NCBI GenBank assembly: GCA_023417515.1
Contig: JAEZFL010000064.1
Span: 1-64,000, forward strand
Origin: Pseudomonadota bacterium
GTDB taxonomy: Bacteria; Pseudomonadota; Alphaproteobacteria; Sphingomonadales; Sphingomonadaceae
DNA length: 64,000 nucleotides
Direction of reading: 5' to 3'
Both the position numbers and the translations under genes were made by a program. Below the pieces are notes generated by a model. The model made no database searches, was not told where the DNA came from, and was given only the letters and a program-made list of their open reading frames with translations. Below are positions 61,168-64,000 of this stretch, one piece after another (the stretch's first letter is position 1; each line of letters begins with the position of its first letter).

Positions 61168-62127
61168 ATGAAGAAGTTTCTGATCTCACTGCTCGCCGCA
61201 ACCACGCTCGCCACCGCGGTCCAGGCCCAGCCGGCCCAGGCCCCTGCGCCTGCCGCCGCACCGGCCGCGCCGACCTGCACCCAGCGCCTCGACGGCGATC
61301 CCGCGATGTGGGTGGCGCGCGACGACGACACGATCGTCTATCTGTTCGGCACCTTCCACCTGCTCGACGGCTGCATCGACTGGTTCAACGACGAGGTCCG
61401 CGAGGCGTTCGACCGCTCCAATGAGCTGGTGATGGAAGTCGTCCTTCCCGACAATCCGGCCGAGATCCAGCAGGCGATGATGCCGCTGATCACCCGCTAT
61501 GCGGTCGATCCGCAGGGCCGCAAGCTGTCGGACCGCCTCACCCCGGAGCAGAATAGCGCGCTCAACGCGGCCTTGGCCTCGGCCGGGGCGCCGGCGGGGG
61601 CGTTCGACAGCTTTGAGCCGTGGTTCGTCAACATGACGCTGGCGTCGGTGATGGCCCAGAGGCTGGGAATGACCGGCGAACATGGCGCGGAATCGGTGCT
61701 CAAGCGCGCTGCTGCCGACCGCGCCATGACCATCGGTGCGGTCGAAACGATCGAAGGCCAGATCGCGATGCTCGACTCGATGTCCGACGCGGCGCAGCTC
61801 GAGATGCTTCGCGACACGCTCGACGAAATGGACGAGATGCAGCAGGTGCTTCCGCGCTTGATCACCGTGTGGCGCACCGGCGACGCCGAGGGCATCGACC
61901 GCATGATGAACGAGGGCCTGAGCGGCAATGCCGAGCTTCGCCGCACCCTGCTCGGCGCGCGCAACGAGCGCTGGGCGGAGTGGATCGACGAGCGCATGGA
62001 CCGGCCCGGCACCGTGTTCATGGCGGTCGGCGCGGGCCACCTCGCTGGTCCGGACAGCGTCCAGGCCTTCCTCGCCCGCCGCAACATCGAGACCGAGCGG
62101 GTGCCGAACCAGACGCCCGAGCGGTAA
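61168..62127 (+). CDS. TraB/GumN family protein (paralogue 2)
   Basis: The 319-aa protein has a signal peptide (KKFLISLLAATTLATAVQAQ) and a Pro/Ala linker. The TraB domain has MWVARDDDTIVYLFGTFHLLDG (GxxH), FDRSNELVMEVVLPD, MTIGAVETIEGQIAMLD and FMAVGAGHLAGPDSVQAFLARR (GxGH). It is clearly paralogous to the 59042-59980 protein (matching VGAGHLAGPDSVQ blocks and ERRMQRPGTV/DERMDRPGTV). A GGGAG ribosome site precedes ATG 61168. The longer frame from 60973 overlaps the membrane gene and is rejected. Confidence 0.86.
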   Translation: MKKFLISLLAATTLATAVQAQPAQAPAPAAAPAAPTCTQRLDGDPAMWVARDDDTIVYLFGTFHLLDGCIDWFNDEVREAFDRSNELVMEVVLPDNPAEIQQAMMPLITRYAVDPQGRKLSDRLTPEQNSALNAALASAGAPAGAFDSFEPWFVNMTLASVMAQRLGMTGEHGAESVLKRAAADRAMTIGAVETIEGQIAMLDSMSDAAQLEMLRDTLDEMDEMQQVLPRLITVWRTGDAEGIDRMMNEGLSGNAELRRTLLGARNERWAEWIDERMDRPGTVFMAVGAGHLAGPDSVQAFLARRNIETERVPNQTPER

Positions 62128-62136
62128 GACCTTCTG

Positions 62137-62260
62137 TTCCTCCCCATAAGCGGTGCTCATGGGGAGGGGGATCTGGTGGAGGGCTAACCCTCGGGCACGC
62201 GACCCCTCCACCATCCGCTTTCAGCGGATGGTCCCCCTCCCCGAGAGGCTCGGGGAGGAA
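62137..62260. repeat. Palindromic repeat element (GGGGAGGGGGA family)
   Basis: TTCCTCCCC at 62137-62145 pairs with GGGGAGGAA at 62252-62260, and internal arms GGTGGAGGG and CCCCTCCACCAT with GGTCCCCCTCCCC match the elements at 37316-37458 and 56953-57089. Located after the TraB paralogue, it may terminate that transcript. Confidence 0.8.
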
Positions 62261-62374
62261 CTTTCTTGCTCTCTCAGGCCCCTTCCCCTATAGGCGCGCC
62301 CTTCCCTGCACATGGTCATCCCTGGAGGCGTGTGCGGGAGCGTTTTTGAAACCCATACCTTTGGAGACATGCAT

Positions 62375-63049
62375 ATGAGCGAGCAGCTTACGCTGTCGGC
62401 CGAGGCGCGCGATCGGGCTGGCAAGGGAGCCTCCCGTCACCTGCGCCGCGAAGGCCGCGTCCCCGCCGTCGTCTACGGCAACAACGAGGAGCCGACGAGC
62501 ATCCACATCGAGGAGAAGGCGCTGGTCAAGATCCTCCGCACCGGCCACTTCATGAACTCGGTGGTGATGGTCGACGTCGGCGGCAAGGCCACGCGCACCC
62601 TCCCCAAGGACGTCCAGTTCCACCCGGTCACCGACCGGCCGCTGCATGTCGACTTCCTGCGCATCTCCGAGAACGCCACCGTCACGGTCGCGGTGCCGGT
62701 CCGCTTCATCAACGAAGACAAGTCGCCGGGCCTCAAGAAGGGCGGCGTCCTCAACGTCGTGCGCCACGATCTCGAGCTGGTCGTCGACGCGTCCAGCATT
62801 CCGGACGAGATCGTCATCGACGTGACCGGCTATGACGTCGGCGACGCGATCCACATCTCGGCGGTGACCCTGCCCAAGGGCGCCAAGTCGGCGATCGAGG
62901 ACCGCGACTTCACCGTCGCGACGCTCGTCGCTCCGTCGAGCCTGAAGGGCGAAGCGACGGCCACCGGCGGCGGCGAAGCGGCCGAGGGCGAAGCCGAAGG
63001 CGAGACCGCCGAGGCTCCGGCCGAAGGCGGCGAGGCCAGCGAGGGCTGA
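62375..63049 (+). CDS. rplY: 50S ribosomal protein L25/general stress protein Ctc
   Basis: The 224-aa protein is the long TL5/CTC form that binds 5S rRNA. Domain 1 has [29 protein letters not shown]; the second beta domain has [32 protein letters not shown]. An acidic Glu/Ala/Gly tail ends the protein, as usual in alphaproteobacteria. ATG 62375 follows GGAG; a frame from 62312 has no family match. It is followed by a palindromic repeat and pth, a conserved rplY-pth order. Confidence 0.94.
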   Translation: MSEQLTLSAEARDRAGKGASRHLRREGRVPAVVYGNNEEPTSIHIEEKALVKILRTGHFMNSVVMVDVGGKATRTLPKDVQFHPVTDRPLHVDFLRISENATVTVAVPVRFINEDKSPGLKKGGVLNVVRHDLELVVDASSIPDEIVIDVTGYDVGDAIHISAVTLPKGAKSAIEDRDFTVATLVAPSSLKGEATATGGGEAAEGEAEGETAEAPAEGGEASEG

Positions 63050-63058
63050 GACCACTTT

Positions 63059-63170
63059 CGCTCACCTCGAGCGAAGTCGAGAGGCATGTTCGGGCGAAGC
63101 CGAGAACATCTTGTTGCGAGCGCCTCGGCTGCGCTCGGCGGGATGTCTCGACTTCGCTCGACATGAGCGG
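63059..63170. repeat. Palindromic repeat (CTCGAGCGAAGTCGAGA family)
   Basis: GCTCACCTCGAGCGAAGTCGAG at the left end pairs with TCTCGACTTCGCTCGACATG at the right end, with inner hairpins (GCGAAGCC, CGGCTGCGCTCGGC). It fills the gap between rplY and pth. Confidence 0.72.
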
Positions 63171-63285
63171 CTAGTGGATTCGCGTGGCTTCCCCTTTCTC
63201 CTGGCTCTCCTCGCTGTTCCGCCCGAAGCCGGTCGAGCTTCTCGGGCAGACCGGCGAGGCGGGCGATTTCACTGGGTTTGACGCG

Positions 63286-63855
63286 GTGCAGATCTGGGTC
63301 GGCCTCGGCAATCCGGGCGCGCAATATGCGATGCATCGGCACAATGTCGGCTTCATGGCGGTCGACGCCATCGCCGGCATCCACAATTTCGAGCCGCCCA
63401 AGAAGGCGTTCCACGGCTGGGCGCAGCAGGGCCGGATCGGCTCCACCCGAATCCTGCTGCTGAAGCCCGCGACCTTCATGAACGACAGCGGCCGCGCCGT
63501 CCGCGCCGCGATGGATTTCTTCAAGCGCGAGCCCGCCGACGTCACCGCGTTCCACGACGAGCTCGACCTCGCCCCGTTCAAGGTCAAGGTGAAGATGGGC
63601 GGCGGAACCGCAGGCCATAACGGCCTGAGGTCGCTCGATGCCCATATCGGAAGCGAATTCCGCCGCGTGCGCATCGGCATCGGCCATCCCGGCCACAAGG
63701 ACCGGGTGACCGGCCATGTGCTGGGCAATTACGCCAAGGCCGAGACCGACCAGGTCAGCGACATGCTTGCGGCCATCGCCGCCGAGGCCGACTGGCTCGC
63801 CCAGGGCGACGAAGCCCGATTCATGAACCAGGTCGCGCTCAGGCTTCAGGACTGA
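63286..63855 (+). CDS. pth: Peptidyl-tRNA hydrolase
   Basis: The 189-aa enzyme releases peptides from stalled peptidyl-tRNA. Signatures: IWVGLGNPGAQYAMHRHNVGFMAVDAI (catalytic His), LLLKPATFMNDSGRAV, FHDELDLAPFKVKVKMGGGTAGHNGLRSLDAHIG and RVRIGIGHPGHKDRVTGHVLGNY. GTG 63286 gives the standard start MQIWVGLGNPG and usual length. The frame opens at GTG 63184, which would add 34 unconserved residues; neither start has a strong ribosome site. It follows rplY across a palindromic repeat. Confidence 0.93.
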   Translation: MQIWVGLGNPGAQYAMHRHNVGFMAVDAIAGIHNFEPPKKAFHGWAQQGRIGSTRILLLKPATFMNDSGRAVRAAMDFFKREPADVTAFHDELDLAPFKVKVKMGGGTAGHNGLRSLDAHIGSEFRRVRIGIGHPGHKDRVTGHVLGNYAKAETDQVSDMLAAIAAEADWLAQGDEARFMNQVALRLQD

Positions 63856-63873
63856 AGCTTCGTCCACGGGCGC

Positions 63874-63917
63874 TTGACTCCTGTAACCCGCAGGTTACAT
63901 ATAACCTATAGGTTACA
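63874..63917 (+). promoter_or_regulatory. Promoter with paired GTAACC/GGTTAC operators
   Basis: TTGACT (63874-63879) and ACATAT (63897-63902), 17 bp apart, make a plausible promoter. Two inverted repeats overlap it: TGTAACC-CGCA-GGTTACA (63882-63899) and TATAACC-TATA-GGTTACA (63900-63917). They lie head to tail 18 bp apart, suggesting a dimeric repressor bound cooperatively, with AGGAGAG and the ATG just downstream. Confidence 0.7.
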
Positions 63918-63933
63918 CAGGAGAGACGCTTCA

Positions 63934-64000
63934 ATGCCAACCGACATCGAGCGCGCCGACACGCTGACCCGGCGCCGCGCCATCGCCATGCCGTTCGCTG
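63934..64000 (+). CDS. Start of an unrecognised gene behind a regulated promoter (partial)
   Basis: ATG 63934 with AGGAGAG upstream opens MPTDIERADTLTRRRAIAMPFA up to the window end. Twenty-two residues are too few to name a family. The paired GTAACC/GGTTAC operators directly upstream indicate tight control, perhaps by a regulator encoded further on. Confidence 0.55.
   Translation, partial: MPTDIERADTLTRRRAIAMPFA

Noticed and set aside
1..64000. CRISPR arrays, rRNA genes and prophage structural genes
   Set aside because: No regularly spaced direct repeats, rRNA sequence, or capsid, tail or terminase proteins were seen.

Overview
The window is a GC-rich (roughly two-thirds G+C) chromosomal piece of an alphaproteobacterium. 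The glycine-riboswitch gcv operon, split gcvPA/gcvPB, two-subunit glycyl-tRNA synthetase next to ppdK, the Tad/Cpa locus and the Gsp minor pseudopilins all look sphingomonad-like (Sphingomonadales). This placement is inferred from protein character and gene order, not from a search.

1-21985: a genomic island of about 21.7 kb inserted at the 3' end of a tRNA-Glu(CTC) gene. An 18-bp direct repeat (TCCCGTAGGGGTCACCAA) marks attL (248-265) and attR (21968-21985), and a tyrosine integrase lies just inside attL. TGCGTACAAA repeats occur inside both ends and look like integrase arm sites. The cargo is defensive: a Septu-like ATPase/HNH pair (2487-5026), then three unrecognised minus-strand genes (5042-6881). 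A regulatory-looking intergenic region follows (6882-7792) with an operator-like repeat cluster and a decayed restriction-nuclease fragment. Next comes an overlapping five-gene DISARM-like operon (7793-19256): adenine methyltransferase, a 917-aa unknown protein, DrmA-like helicase, DrmB-like DUF1998 protein and DrmC-like PLD protein. The methyltransferase and unknown protein do not match the two textbook DISARM classes. A complete 2.4-kb IS1595-family element (19323-21738, 25-bp inverted repeats, 8-bp target duplication TTTGTAAA) sits just behind drmC and carries three passenger genes.

21986-45147: housekeeping chromosome. In order: a universal stress protein, an M20 amidohydrolase, a DUF4142 protein and a cupredoxin. 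A minus-strand block follows with two bPH2 membrane proteins, gspC, gspH, gspI, gspJ, gspK and a phosphotransferase; other core Gsp genes are absent. Then come an anchored methyltransferase, a PAP2-like protein lacking its histidines and a small hydrophilic protein. The glycine cleavage operon (tandem glycine riboswitch, gcvT, gcvH, a methyltransferase, gcvPA, gcvPB, a DUF938 methyltransferase) is followed by a lipoprotein gene, ispH, rnhA, a TVP38/DedA protein, an FAD oxidoreductase and a lysophospholipase-like hydrolase.

45198-52274: a Tad/Flp pilus locus (cpaA, cpaB, cpaC, cpaD, cpaE, tadB, tadC) without a pilin gene and without the cpaF/tadA ATPase gene expected between cpaE and tadB.

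52350-64000: a small membrane protein, ppdK, glyS and glyQ, two TraB/GumN-like paralogues flanking an XRE regulator/membrane-protein cassette with its own operator repeats, rplY (L25/CTC), pth, and the start of a gene behind a promoter with paired GTAACC/GGTTAC operators. Palindromic repeats are scattered through this half. Two lie in frame inside glyS, which also carries a conspicuously AT-richer segment.
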